Shown: positions 27,733 through 36,499, numbered from the stretch's first letter. The stretch is DNA of 38,455 bases from Devosia equisanguinis (GCA_945862355.1 CAMAYR010000011.1:1-38455); one strand, 5' to 3'. Program-made: numbers and translations. Notes: generated from the sequence alone by a model not told the origin.

Positions 27733-28713
27733 TCAGTTGGGCTTCAGGCCCGCTGCCGTCACGATCTTCTCGATGCGCACGGCCTCCAATGCGAGAAGCT
27801 TACCCAAGGCGTCCGCACCGGTCACCGCTGGCTCGATGCCCATGGTGCCGAACCTTGCAAGGATGTCGGGCATCGCCACGACCTCGGCCATCGCCGCCGT
27901 CATGCGCTGGGAGACCGCCGCCGGGGTTCCCCGCCGGGCGTAGAGGCTCTGTGTAACTGCTAGATCGAAGCCGGGGATGGTTTCCCCGATGGTCGGCACG
28001 TCGGGCGCCTGCTTGGCTAGCGTCGCGCCGTTGACTGCGAGAAGTCGTGCCTGTTCCGTCTTGATGGCGGGCTGGAGGCCGGCAAACGATGCGAACACCA
28101 GCATGATGTGGCCGGCCCTGAGCGCGGTCACGGATTCGCCCGAGCCTTTGTAGGGGATGTGGTTCAACTTGATCGCCATTTCCACCTGCACGGCTTCCAT
28201 CGACAGGTGGTGGAAGCTGCCGATACCGATCGAGCCATAGTTGATTTTGCCGGGGTTGGCCTTCGCGTGATCGACCATCTCCTTGAACGTCTTCACGGGT
28301 AGGCTGGTGTTGGCTGCCAGGAAGATCGGTGCGCGCGCTATCATCGTGACCGGCTGCAGCTCCTTCCTGTCGAAGGGAAGCTGCGCGTTGAGGTGGTGGC
28401 TGATGTTGATGACGGCGCTGTCGCTGACGAGGAAGGTGTAGCCGTCGGGTTTGGACGCTGTGACCGCTGCGGCTCCGATGCCGGCATTGGCGCCAGGACG
28501 GTTCTCGACGATGACGGGTTGGCCGAGCTTGTCGCGCAGCTTGTCGGCGACGATGCGGCTCAGTACGTCGGGCAGACCGCCCGGCGGGTTGGGCACGATG
28601 AATTTGATGGTCTGGGTGGGATATTTGGCCTGGGCCAGTGCCGATGTCGCGCCGAAAACTATTCCAGCCATCAGTCCCGCGGTCAGCAGGCTCCGAGTTT
28701 TTTCAATGTTCAT
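27733..28713 (-). CDS. Bug-type tripartite tricarboxylate transporter substrate-binding protein
   Basis: A 326-residue periplasmic binding protein. The signal peptide spans residues 1-28 (ending SALAQA). Family hallmarks are YPTQTIKFIVPNPPGG, GQPVIVENRPGANAGIGAA, KPDGYTFLV, the PGKINYGSIGIGSFHH segment, HIPYKGSGESVTAL and VPTIGETIPGFD. Ligands of Bug proteins are usually carboxylates or aromatic acids; this one is not assignable. GAGAGGA precedes ATG 28713. TctA/TctB membrane genes are not adjacent, as is common for the large orphan Bug sets. Its stop is immediately next to the stop of the convergent epimerase gene. Confidence 0.93.
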   Translation of the reverse strand: MNIEKTRSLLTAGLMAGIVFGATSALAQAKYPTQTIKFIVPNPPGGLPDVLSRIVADKLRDKLGQPVIVENRPGANAGIGAAAVTASKPDGYTFLVSDSAVINISHHLNAQLPFDRKELQPVTMIARAPIFLAANTSLPVKTFKEMVDHAKANPGKINYGSIGIGSFHHLSMEAVQVEMAIKLNHIPYKGSGESVTALRAGHIMLVFASFAGLQPAIKTEQARLLAVNGATLAKQAPDVPTIGETIPGFDLAVTQSLYARRGTPAAVSQRMTAAMAEVVAMPDILARFGTMGIEPAVTGADALGKLLALEAVRIEKIVTAAGLKPN

Positions 28714-29049
28714 AAATTCCTCTCTTTGAAATATGCCTCACACTACAGCGGCCGAGGTTGGCACGCCAGGGATGTGCCTTGCCACCTATGCTTGCATCAG
28801 TGAAGCTTTGCGTCCGGCCGTGGTGGACGCCCGCACGGGCCCTGCAGGTACTCTTCGTAGTTGGCATGTCGCCTCATCTGGCGTGGCGCCTCATCTTGCC
28901 TCCCGTCACGATCCGGTCGAGATTACGGCTTCTCGAAGCCCGTTGCTGGCGACAGCGGGCAGCACGCACCATATGAATTCACAGCAGGGCGGATGCGCAG
29001 CGCCCATTTCCGGGCCGCGCTGCGCCCGGCTGCAAGCAAGGCGAGAACG
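28714..29049. other. Divergent intergenic region between Bug and IOR genes
   Basis: About 335 bases with no convincing gene. AT-rich bases next to the Bug start (TTTGAAATATG) fit a leftward promoter. The frame of the oxidoreductase stays open leftward across much of the region, but no start there has a ribosome site. Confidence 0.4.
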
Positions 29050-32000
29050 ATGGCCAAGCGCGCCCACACACTCGACGAGAAATTCGACCTCGATGTTCCG
29101 GCTCAGTTGCTGACCGGCACGCAGGCGATCGTGCGTCTCATGCTGATGCAGAAGGTGCGCGATCGCGCGGCCGGGCTCGATACTGCCGGCTACGTTACAG
29201 GCTATCGCGGCTCGCCGATCGCCACGCTGGAGATGGCGCTCGAACGCGCAGCCGATGTGTGCGCTGCCAACGACATCGTATTCCATCCCGGCCTCAACGA
29301 GGATCTCGCCGCGACTGCTATCTGGGGCACGCAGCAGGCCGAGCTTCGCGGCGAGGGCCGATACGACGGAGTGTTCGGTCTCTGGTACGGCAAGGGCCCT
29401 GGCATCGATCGCTCGGGCGATGCTTTCCGCCACGCCAATCACGCCGGCACCTCGAAGCATGGCGGGGTCCTTGCCCTGCTCGGTGACGACCACACCTGCG
29501 AGAGTTCGACGAGCGCCCATCAGTCCGAGTTTGCGATGATGGACGCCATGATCCCCATACTGAACCCGGCCGGCGTGCAGGAGGTGCTCGACTTCGGCCT
29601 GCTCGGGTATGGCCTGTCGCGCTACGCAGGCGTCTGGGTCGGACTGAAATGCGTGAAGGACAACATCGAGTCGACGGCGACAGTGGACGGCCGCATGGAT
29701 CGCGTCAGGATCGTCACCCCCGGTGACGACGAATACGCGATGCCGCCCGGCGGGCTGAACATTCGCCTCAATGATCCCCCGCTCGAAAAGGAGCGGCGTC
29801 TACACGATCACAAGCGGCGCGCTATCGCCGCTTTCGCGCGCGCCAACAGGCTCGATCGCATCGTGACGAGCGGCGGCGACCGCCCGCGCATCGGCATCGT
29901 CACCACTGGCAAGAGCTATCTGGACACGCGCGCGGCGATGGACGCGCTCGGGATCGACGAGGTGAAGGCCAACGCCCTCGGCATCCGTCTCTACAAGGTC
30001 GGTATGACCTGGCCGCTCGAGCCGCGCGGCATCATGGAGTTCGCTCGCGGCCTCGAGCTTATCCTGGTGATCGAGGAGAAGCGCTCGCTCGTCGAGACGC
30101 AGGTGAAGGAGCAGCTGTTCGATCTGCCCGAACGCCCGCTCGTGCTGGGCAAGCGTGGTGAGCGCGACGACTTCCGCAAGAGGGACTGGCTGTTTCCGGC
30201 CTACGGCGCGCTGGAGCCCGGCGACATCTCGCGGGCTATCGGCGCGAGGCTCATCGAGCGCGGTCTCGGTGGCGATGATCTCAAGGCCCGCGTCGGACGG
30301 CTCGAGGAGCAGAAAGGCAATCAGCCGAAGCCCGCCGACATCTTCCCGCGGACGGCCTATTTCTGCGCGGGCTGCCCGCACAACTCATCGACCAAGGTGC
30401 CCGAGGGCTCGCGCGCTTACGCGGGCATCGGCTGCCACTACATGGTCCAGTGGATGGACCGCAACACCGAGGGCTTCACGCAGATGGGTGGGGAGGGCGC
30501 CAACTGGATCGGAGAGGCGCCGTTCTCCAAACGCGGCCACGTGTTCCAGAACATCGGCGACGGCACCTACATCCACTCCGGATCGCTTGCGATCCGTGCC
30601 GCCGTCGTCGCGGACACGACGATGACCTTCAAGCTGCTTTACAACGACGCCGTGGCCATGACCGGCGGCCAGAACCTCGAAGGCGGCATGACCGTGCAGC
30701 AGATGGTCGGGCAGATGCTGGCTGAGGGCGTCCGCCGCATCGTCGTCGTCGCCGAGGAGCCCGCGCGGTTTGGTCTCGACGCAGCACTGCCCGCCGGCGT
30801 GGACGTCAAGCACCGCCGCGATCTCATGGCGGTGCAGAAAGAGCTTGCCGCGACCCAAGGCGTCACCGTTCTCGTCTACGACCAGACCTGTGCGGCCGAG
30901 AAGCGCCGTCGCCGCAAGCGTGGCAAGCTGCCCGATCCCGACAAGCGCGTCATGATCAATGCCGCCGTCTGCGAAGGTTGCGGCGACTGCGGCGTGAAGT
31001 CGAATTGCGTGGCGGTCCTGCCGTTCGAGACCGACTTCGGCCGCAAGCGCCGGATCGATCAGTCCGCCTGCAACAAGGATTTTTCGTGCGTGGAGGGCTT
31101 CTGCCCGAGCTTCGTCACGTTGCATGGCGCAACGCCGAAGAAGGCGGATCAGAACGTGTCCTCGCAGGCCTCGCGGGATGGCGTTGCGGCAATGCTCGCG
31201 GCCTTGCCGGAGCCGCGCCTGCCTGTGCTCGGCATCGCTCCCTATTCGATGATCGTCACCGGGATCGGGGGCACCGGCGTCGTCACGATCAGCGCGGTGC
31301 TGGCCCAGGCCGCCCACAACGCCGGCCTGGGTTTCGGCTCGATCGACATGACCGGCATCGCCCAGAAAGGCGGCGCGGTGGCCTGCCACATGCGCATAGC
31401 GGCCGAGCCTGAGCACATCCATGCGATCCGCGTCGGCGTGGGCATGGCCGACGTGATCCTCGGCGGCGATCTCGTGGTCACGGCATCGGCGAAGATTCTC
31501 GAGACGGTGAAGACCGACGAGACGGCGATCGTCTATTCCACCTATGAGATGACGACGGGCGATTTCACGCGCAAACCGGACCTGCAGGTGCCCGGCGCCG
31601 CCCTGCGCGCCGCCATAGCAGAGCGCGTTCGTGGCGGGCCCAGCCACACGGTCGATGCACATGGTCTGGCCGAGCGGCTGTTCGGCGACAGCATCTATGC
31701 CAACATGCTGTTGCTCGGTCTTGCCTGGCAGCTAGGCCATGTGCCGATACCGGCAACCGCGATCGAGGAGGCGATCGAGCTCAACGGCGCGCAGGTTGAA
31801 ACCAACAGGCAGGCCTTCCGCTTTGGCCGTCTTGCCGGCCACGACCGCCAGGCGCTGGAGCGTCTTCTTGGTCAGGCGGGCAAGGTTGAGGCTGCTGCAA
31901 TCCCCTCGTTCGAGGATGTAGTGCGGACGCGTGCGGGCCATCTCGTCAAGTATCAGGACGGTGCGCTCGCCGGGCGATACTACGCGCGGGTGGAGCGCAT

Positions 32001-32595
32001 CGCCGCGCTCGAGCAAGCCAAGGCACCTGGCAGCACGCGCCTCGCCGAGGCCGTAGCGAAGGGCTATCACTCGCTGCTTGCCTACAAGGACGAGTACGAG
32101 GTGGCGCGGCTATATACCGATGGTGCATTCGCCGATCAGGTTGCCGAGCAGTTCGACAGCGTGAAGCGCGTCGATTTCCACCTCGCGCCGCCGTTGCTGG
32201 GCGCGCTGCACCGCGACAAGGCGACGGGGCCTCCCCGCAAGGTGCGTCTGCCGGGCTGGCTGGTGATGCCGATATTCCGGGTGCTCGCGCCGATGCGGCG
32301 CTTCCGGGGTACCGCGTTCGATCTGTTCGGCTATTCCGCAGAGCGCCGCCGCGAGCGCGCGATGATCGCCGACTACGAGCGCGTTCTGGACGAGATCGAG
32401 CAACGGCTCACTGCCGGCAAATTCGACACGGCCGTTGGGCTGGCATCGCTCCCCCTCGAGATCAAGGGCTTCGGCCACGTGAAACAGGCCAATCACGACA
32501 AGGCGCGAGAGCGGCAGACTGCTCTGCTCGCCCTGCTGCGTTCCCCCGAGCGATCAGTGAATGGGGCAACCCGATCGGCGCGCGCAACGGCGTGA
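29050..32595 (+). CDS. Fused indolepyruvate ferredoxin oxidoreductase family protein
   Basis: A 1181-residue cytoplasmic enzyme combining the alpha and beta/gamma parts of 2-ketoacid:ferredoxin oxidoreductases; members decarboxylate aryl pyruvates to acyl-CoA. In order: pyrimidine-binding domain with GYVTGYRGSPIATLE (near residue 55), a transketolase-C-like region to about 420, FCAGCPHNSS (about 438), the TPP-binding segment MGGEGANWIGEAPF (about 478), a ferredoxin-like part with CEGCGDCGVKSNC and CNKDFSCVEGFCP (about 640-690), and the gamma domain starting GIGGTGVVTISAVLAQAA (about 737). A C-terminal alpha-helical domain from about 950 is the DUF6537-type tail. ATG 29050 has AAGGCGAG upstream. 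It stands alone, divergent from the Bug gene. Confidence 0.94.
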   Translation: MAKRAHTLDEKFDLDVPAQLLTGTQAIVRLMLMQKVRDRAAGLDTAGYVTGYRGSPIATLEMALERAADVCAANDIVFHPGLNEDLAATAIWGTQQAELRGEGRYDGVFGLWYGKGPGIDRSGDAFRHANHAGTSKHGGVLALLGDDHTCESSTSAHQSEFAMMDAMIPILNPAGVQEVLDFGLLGYGLSRYAGVWVGLKCVKDNIESTATVDGRMDRVRIVTPGDDEYAMPPGGLNIRLNDPPLEKERRLHDHKRRAIAAFARANRLDRIVTSGGDRPRIGIVTTGKSYLDTRAAMDALGIDEVKANALGIRLYKVGMTWPLEPRGIMEFARGLELILVIEEKRSLVETQVKEQLFDLPERPLVLGKRGERDDFRKRDWLFPAYGALEPGDISRAIGARLIERGLGGDDLKARVGRLEEQKGNQPKPADIFPRTAYFCAGCPHNSSTKVPEGSRAYAGIGCHYMVQWMDRNTEGFTQMGGEGANWIGEAPFSKRGHVFQNIGDGTYIHSGSLAIRAAVVADTTMTFKLLYNDAVAMTGGQNLEGGMTVQQMVGQMLAEGVRRIVVVAEEPARFGLDAALPAGVDVKHRRDLMAVQKELAATQGVTVLVYDQTCAAEKRRRRKRGKLPDPDKRVMINAAVCEGCGDCGVKSNCVAVLPFETDFGRKRRIDQSACNKDFSCVEGFCPSFVTLHGATPKKADQNVSSQASRDGVAAMLAALPEPRLPVLGIAPYSMIVTGIGGTGVVTISAVLAQAAHNAGLGFGSIDMTGIAQKGGAVACHMRIAAEPEHIHAIRVGVGMADVILGGDLVVTASAKILETVKTDETAIVYSTYEMTTGDFTRKPDLQVPGAALRAAIAERVRGGPSHTVDAHGLAERLFGDSIYANMLLLGLAWQLGHVPIPATAIEEAIELNGAQVETNRQAFRFGRLAGHDRQALERLLGQAGKVEAAAIPSFEDVVRTRAGHLVKYQDGALAGRYYARVERIAALEQAKAPGSTRLAEAVAKGYHSLLAYKDEYEVARLYTDGAFADQVAEQFDSVKRVDFHLAPPLLGALHRDKATGPPRKVRLPGWLVMPIFRVLAPMRRFRGTAFDLFGYSAERRRERAMIADYERVLDEIEQRLTAGKFDTAVGLASLPLEIKGFGHVKQANHDKARERQTALLALLRSPERSVNGATRSARATA

Positions 32596-32644
32596 GGGGC
32601 GCATGCCCTCGCTGCCTCTTGCGCTGCCAGCCTGGTGATGGCGC

Positions 32645-32680
32645 GTGAGGCATCGCGCCTTAGTTGACCGACGGTGCGGC
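32645..32680. repeat. Broken half-copy of the CTAG-type palindrome D
   Basis: Bases 32645-32680 (GTGAGGCATCGCGCCTTAGT, then TGACCGACGGTGCGGC) match the reverse complement of the right half of the element at 36589-36666 with about three differences. The other half is missing; the sequence passes directly into the remnant of a sigma-factor gene at about 32680. Confidence 0.75.
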
Positions 32681-33229
32681 TCGCCCATCCCTACGGGCTG
32701 AGCCGGGAAGACCTTGCTGCCTGGTTCGGTCACCCGTCCGGTACGATCACGACCTGGCTGCATCGCAGCATGAGGCAACTCGAGGACATCGACGCCCTGG
32801 CAGCCGAGTTCGTGCTCGTTACTCTCGATGCGCGCAAGCGTGTCGAGGTGGTGGCGCGCCGTGCGCGCGAGCCGACACGGACGCCGCCAAGGGCAAGCCG
32901 CCGCGGGTGACTGCAGGCGCCTATACCAACAGCTTCGATGGCACCAAGGCTACGACGCTATATGATATTGACGGCAAGGCCGGAACGTTGTTGCGACAGG
33001 TGCTGCCGAACGACGGGTTTTCAATACGATCGGAAGACTGGGCGTGAAACTCGGTGGCGAGGTTGCCTTCGACGTCTGGTCGGACGGCAAGGGCGGCAAC
33101 GCGGCCTGGTTGCTGAGCGGCGGTGCGCTGCACGCGGTTGATCTTGCGACCGGTACGGCCAGGAAGGTCGGGGCTATCGCTGGCCTGCAGGGCCGGATCA
33201 CGGACTTTGCGGTGCTCCCCACGAAGTAG
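32674..33229 (+). pseudogene. Remnant of an ECF sigma, anti-sigma and DUF4394 locus
   Basis: Three protein fragments lie in one direction. First, AHPYGLSREDLAAWFGHPSG and TITTWLHRSMRQL match the region 4 helix-turn-helix that ends ECF sigma factors. It runs in frame into EDIDALAAEFVLVTLDAR and VEVVARRAREP, the usual N terminus of RskA-type anti-sigma factors, with the normal stop and start between them lost. From about 32883, in another frame, TAGAYTNSFDGTKATTLYDI and GTLLRQVLPNDG match a DUF4394 beta-propeller-like protein. A further frame change after PNDGF continues as NTIGRLGVKLGGEVAFDVWS and ends AWLLSGGALHAVDLATG...TDFAVLPTK at 33229. The order sigma, anti-sigma, DUF4394 is known from intact operons. 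None of the pieces is complete. Confidence 0.75.
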
Positions 33230-33383
33230 CCGGGGCGTTCGCAGACCGGTGCCGGCTGATCATGCCTGGAGTTGGTTGCCAGGCGTGCTGTGCGGGTGAC
33301 CTTGCGAGGTTCAACTTGCCTTCGTGCGCTTGCTTGGCACTGGGCTTCACCGGTCTGTCAAACCGTGCGTGACCAATAGAGCC

Positions 33384-33506
33384 TGCAAAACGGCTATGGC
33401 GCCGTTTCGACGACGAAAAAGGCTCCGTTAGCGAACCGCAGGACGCCAATGCTATCCCTTTGCGGGGGACTGACGGCCGCAGACCACAAACGACGGAGCC
33501 TTCATC
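33384..33506 (-). ncRNA. Candidate small RNA or double terminator
   Basis: On the minus strand AAGGCTCCGT (33502-33493) pairs with ACGGAGCCTT (33428-33419), closing a 64-base internal region and followed by TTTTTCG. Directly after it, AAACGGC (33407-33401) pairs with GCCGTTT (33394-33388), followed by TTTTGC. The two stacked hairpins with T runs could end the monooxygenase transcript, or the first could be a short structured RNA. It does not match SRP RNA or any RNA I can name. Confidence 0.4.
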
Positions 33507-33677
33507 GCGCCCGTTACGCAACTTCGAAACGCAATACGCACTGACGCAACACAACGCATACAAATTCAGGGCATCCACAACTTAGACCGAACGCTGCATG
33601 TTGTCGCCACGAATCAGTCAAGTGCCATGACGGCTCTGTGGATAAGTCGGACAGTGACAGTTGTGCGACGTTAGGAT
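33507..33677. other. Intergenic region with repeated ACGCAA motifs
   Basis: ACGCA is iterated at 33516, 33529, 33536, 33544 and 33554, three times as ACGCAA. Spacings are 13, 7, 8 and 10 bases. No gene is seen. The stretch is AT-richer than its surroundings and could be the promoter region for the candidate RNA on the minus strand. Confidence 0.35.
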
Positions 33678-34754
33678 TTACCCCGGGCGCCGCGTCAGGT
33701 GCTTGCCCTGGAACGCTGGCGCTACGGTGGCCATGAACTTGTCCATCTGCTCCAGCACCATTCCATGCGGCTTTCCACCGACGTTGAAGTAGAGGATCAC
33801 CTCGTCGATGCCGGCCGCCTCGATCTTCCGCAATTGGTCGGTGATCTCGGCCGGCGAGCCGAGCAGGATCGACTTGTCGGACAGGTTTTCCTTGCGCATT
33901 CCCGCAAGGATCTCGTTGATCTTGTTGAAGTAGAGCATCGTCGGCGGTGTCTTGCCCGGTTCCTGCTTGAAGGCTGGCTTCACCGCGTGGTCGAAGTACC
34001 GCATCAGTGTCTCGCGGCCATAGTCGTCCTCCGCCGGCGTCTCGGCGATGTGAACGAAGTAGGAGCACATCGCACGGCCGGGCCCTTTCCCGAACTTGGC
34101 GCAGGTGGCGCGGTATTGGCCGACCGCTTCGGCGAGACCGCCGAACATCATGCTGGCGGCGAATGGCGCGAAGATGATGTTGAGGCCGAGCCGGCCCGCG
34201 ATGTCCATGGACGACTGCGAGAAGCAGGCCATGTAAAAAGGGATCGGTCGTTGGACGGGGCGCGGGGTAAGTGTCATTTCGGGAATGTCGAAGAACTGGC
34301 CCTTGTGCGACCAGGGCCCAGGTGATCCCCAAGCCTTGAGGATCACCTGGCAGCTTTCGTCGAGGCGCTCCAGGCTCGTCATGTAGTCCGCCCCGAACGG
34401 CAGATACTCACGGCGGTCGTAGCCGCGGCCTGCTGCGAAGTCGACGCGGCCGCCCGATAGCAGGTCGAGAGTGGCGTATTCCTCCGCAACGCGCAGGGGA
34501 TGCTGCAACGGCAGCACGGCGACGGCCGGCGCAAATCGGATGTGCCGGGTTTGGGGAATGATGCTGGCCAGCAGGATGTGCGGGCAGGAGTTGACGCCAA
34601 GGCTGTCGAAATGGTGCTCGCCGATCCAGGCGGAGTTGAGCCCGATGCGGTCGGCGTGGACCGCCTGCTCGCGGATCTCGACGATGAATTCCTCAGGTGT
34701 CCGTCCGACGCTCGGATAGGCGTTGTCGGACAGCGTGAAGTAGCCGAACTCCAT
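33678..34754 (-). CDS. LLM-class flavin-dependent oxidoreductase
   Basis: A 358-residue TIM-barrel protein of the bacterial luciferase-like monooxygenase family, using reduced FMN (or F420 in some groups) and O2 on an unknown substrate. Features: ADRIGLNSAWIGEHHFDSLG near the N terminus, RFAPAVAVLPLQHPLRVAEE, LDLLSGGRVDFAAGRGYDRRE, and LLGSPAEITDQLRKIEAAGI in the C-terminal part. The EHHF motif groups it with luciferase/alkanal-type enzymes rather than nitrilotriacetate monooxygenases. ATG 34754 starts MEFGYF, as usual for the family. It is divergent from the MarR gene with 129 bases between. Confidence 0.92.
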   Translation of the reverse strand: MEFGYFTLSDNAYPSVGRTPEEFIVEIREQAVHADRIGLNSAWIGEHHFDSLGVNSCPHILLASIIPQTRHIRFAPAVAVLPLQHPLRVAEEYATLDLLSGGRVDFAAGRGYDRREYLPFGADYMTSLERLDESCQVILKAWGSPGPWSHKGQFFDIPEMTLTPRPVQRPIPFYMACFSQSSMDIAGRLGLNIIFAPFAASMMFGGLAEAVGQYRATCAKFGKGPGRAMCSYFVHIAETPAEDDYGRETLMRYFDHAVKPAFKQEPGKTPPTMLYFNKINEILAGMRKENLSDKSILLGSPAEITDQLRKIEAAGIDEVILYFNVGGKPHGMVLEQMDKFMATVAPAFQGKHLTRRPG

Positions 34755-34883
34755 GACGAACCTCCCGGCGCTTGGCGCCTGTGTGTGGTCGCTTGGCGCG
34801 ACGATCCGGCCAGGGTAATTGCATCAGAAATACTTGTAAACGCAAATCTTGTGAATGCCCCGAGTCGCGACTATCGTCTGCAT
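34755..34883. promoter_or_regulatory. Shared divergent promoter region of LLM and MarR genes
   Basis: A 129-base region with a distinctly AT-richer centre at 34816-34853. It includes TTGTAAACGCAA, an imperfect TTG-N6-CAA dyad of the size bound by MarR proteins, and a second CTTGTG further right. The regulator may bind here to control both genes. No experimentally known site is recognised. Confidence 0.35.
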
Positions 34884-35447
34884 ATGAACGAGATCATCTC
34901 CATGCCTGTGTTTCTCGAAGGCCCCGGCGGCTACCGGCTGACGACGTCGTTTCCCTACCTCGTGCGCCGCGTCGGCATCAGGGTCGGCGAGCTCTTCGAC
35001 CGTGCCGTGGCATCCTACGGTGTCGATGTCTCAATGTATCGGGTGCTGGCTGCCTTGGCCGAGCAGGACTGTCAGCAACTCGGCCAGTTGAGCGCGATGA
35101 CCGCGATCGAGCTGTCGACGTTGTCCCGGCTCATCGGCGCGATGGCCGGCAAGGGGTTGGTCACGCGCCGTCGGCCGCGCGGCAATGGCCGCATCGTCGA
35201 GATCAGCCTGTCGGCCAAGGGCCGCAAGCTCGTGGTCGAGTTGATGCCGGTCGCGGTGCATTTCGAGGAGATCGCGCTGGCTGGCTTCAGCGCAGGCGAG
35301 GTGTCCCGGCTCAAGGGCCAGCTCGAGACCGCCTGTCGCCAACTCGAAGCGCTCGAGCGAGAATTGGATGCGGAAGCGATGACGGGCAAGCCGGTTCGCC
35401 GCAAGCGCCGGTCTCTCGCCCGCGGAAGTACAGACGTGACGCCATGA
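34884..35447 (+). CDS. MarR-family transcriptional regulator
   Basis: A 187-residue winged helix-turn-helix protein. The dimerisation part covers residues 1-40, then MYRVLAALAEQDCQQLGQLS, the recognition helix region ELSTLSRLIGAMAGKGLVTR and the wing RRPRGNGRIVEISLSAKGRKLV. A C-terminal dimerisation helix and an Arg-rich tail follow. It is divergent from the luciferase-like monooxygenase, the typical layout for a ligand-responsive repressor of a neighbouring enzyme. Its stop overlaps the start of the methyltransferase gene (ATGA). ATG 34884 is chosen because the domain begins there; the frame is open far upstream. Confidence 0.9.
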   Translation: MNEIISMPVFLEGPGGYRLTTSFPYLVRRVGIRVGELFDRAVASYGVDVSMYRVLAALAEQDCQQLGQLSAMTAIELSTLSRLIGAMAGKGLVTRRRPRGNGRIVEISLSAKGRKLVVELMPVAVHFEEIALAGFSAGEVSRLKGQLETACRQLEALERELDAEAMTGKPVRRKRRSLARGSTDVTP

Positions 35448-36400
35448 AGACCGCACTTGAAAAGAGCAGTGAGCCCTGCAGGCTCGAGCTGATCGTCACA
35501 CCGGGGCCGGCAAGCTACGAGCTTGTCGACAGCGGCAACGGCCGCAAGCTGGAGCGGTTTGGCGGCATTATCGTCGACCGCCCCGAGCCACAGGCGATGT
35601 GGCAGCCGGGCTTGGCCCGCTCCGAATGGGGCAAGGCTCACGCGGTGTTCTCCGCATCCGCCGAGGACGAGGAGAAAGGTCGCTGGCGGCTCGACCAACT
35701 GGTCCCCGAGGCCTGGCCCATCGAGGTCGAGCAGGTGACGATGAAACTGCGCCTCGCCGGGCTCTGGCACCTGGGGCTGTTTCCCGAGCAATTGCCGCAT
35801 TGGCAGTGGATGCGCACCTTGCTCGAGGGCGGGGGAGCCACTGGCGGGAGCCGTCCGCCGGCTGCCGAGCGCAAGCGTGTACTGAATTTGTTCGGCTACA
35901 CCGGCGCGGCATCGCTGATTGCGGCGCGCGCTGGCGCCGAGGTGGTCCATGTCGATGCATCGAAGAAAGCGATAGCCTGGGCGCGGGAGAACGCAGCCGC
36001 TTCTGGGCTTGCCGAGGCCCCCGTTCGCTGGATCTGCGAGGACGCACGCCGGTTCGTCTCCCGCGAGGTACGGAGGGGGCGGACCTACCACGCCATTCTC
36101 GTCGATCCCCCGAAGTTCGGACGCGGCCCCGACGGCGAGGTGTGGGAGTTGTTCGAGCACCTGCCGGTGCTACTTGGCGAATGCGAGCGGTTGCTTGCGC
36201 CGGAGGGTGCCCATCTCATCCTGACGGCCTATGCGATCCGGGCTTCGGCATTGTCGCTCGAGGGCCTGATGCGCGAAGCCTTTGCCGCGAGAGGTGGAAG
36301 GTTAGAGACCGGCGAGCTCGCCTTGCGAGAGGCAAGTGGAAGGCGTCTGATTGGTACGTCGCTTTTTTCGCGATGGACGAGCGAGCCCTTGCGGCCGTAG
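35444..36400 (+). CDS. Class I SAM-dependent methyltransferase, RlmI/RlmK-like
   Basis: A 318-residue protein with the domain style of 23S rRNA methyltransferases of the YccW/RlmI group. An N-terminal part (1-140) of mixed fold includes a PUA-like or beta-rich segment. Then comes SAM motif I VLNLFGYTGAASLIAARAGA, the acidic loop VVHVDASKKAIAWARENA, the DARRF segment, and the motif IV-like VDPPKFGRGPDGEVWELF. The fit to rRNA as substrate is by family only. It is translationally coupled to the MarR gene. Its stop is followed by the second palindrome cluster. Confidence 0.87.
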   Translation: MKTALEKSSEPCRLELIVTPGPASYELVDSGNGRKLERFGGIIVDRPEPQAMWQPGLARSEWGKAHAVFSASAEDEEKGRWRLDQLVPEAWPIEVEQVTMKLRLAGLWHLGLFPEQLPHWQWMRTLLEGGGATGGSRPPAAERKRVLNLFGYTGAASLIAARAGAEVVHVDASKKAIAWARENAAASGLAEAPVRWICEDARRFVSREVRRGRTYHAILVDPPKFGRGPDGEVWELFEHLPVLLGECERLLAPEGAHLILTAYAIRASALSLEGLMREAFAARGGRLETGELALREASGRRLIGTSLFSRWTSEPLRP

Positions 36401-36499
36401 CCGGTTCAGCCCCGCAACGCGGTGTTACTGGCAAGTGCCATTTCGCATCCGACCGTTCGACGACAATGACCGACCGCCCTGGTAGCGCAGACGCGATCA

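Noticed and set aside
30385-31662. A 425-codon minus-strand frame
   Set aside because: Antisense to the iron-sulfur part of the oxidoreductase; the plus-strand protein has complete conserved motifs.
33384-33506. SRP (4.5S) RNA or 6S RNA
   Set aside because: The SRP signature GGAAG...AGCAG loop is absent and the shape lacks the central bubble typical of 6S RNA.
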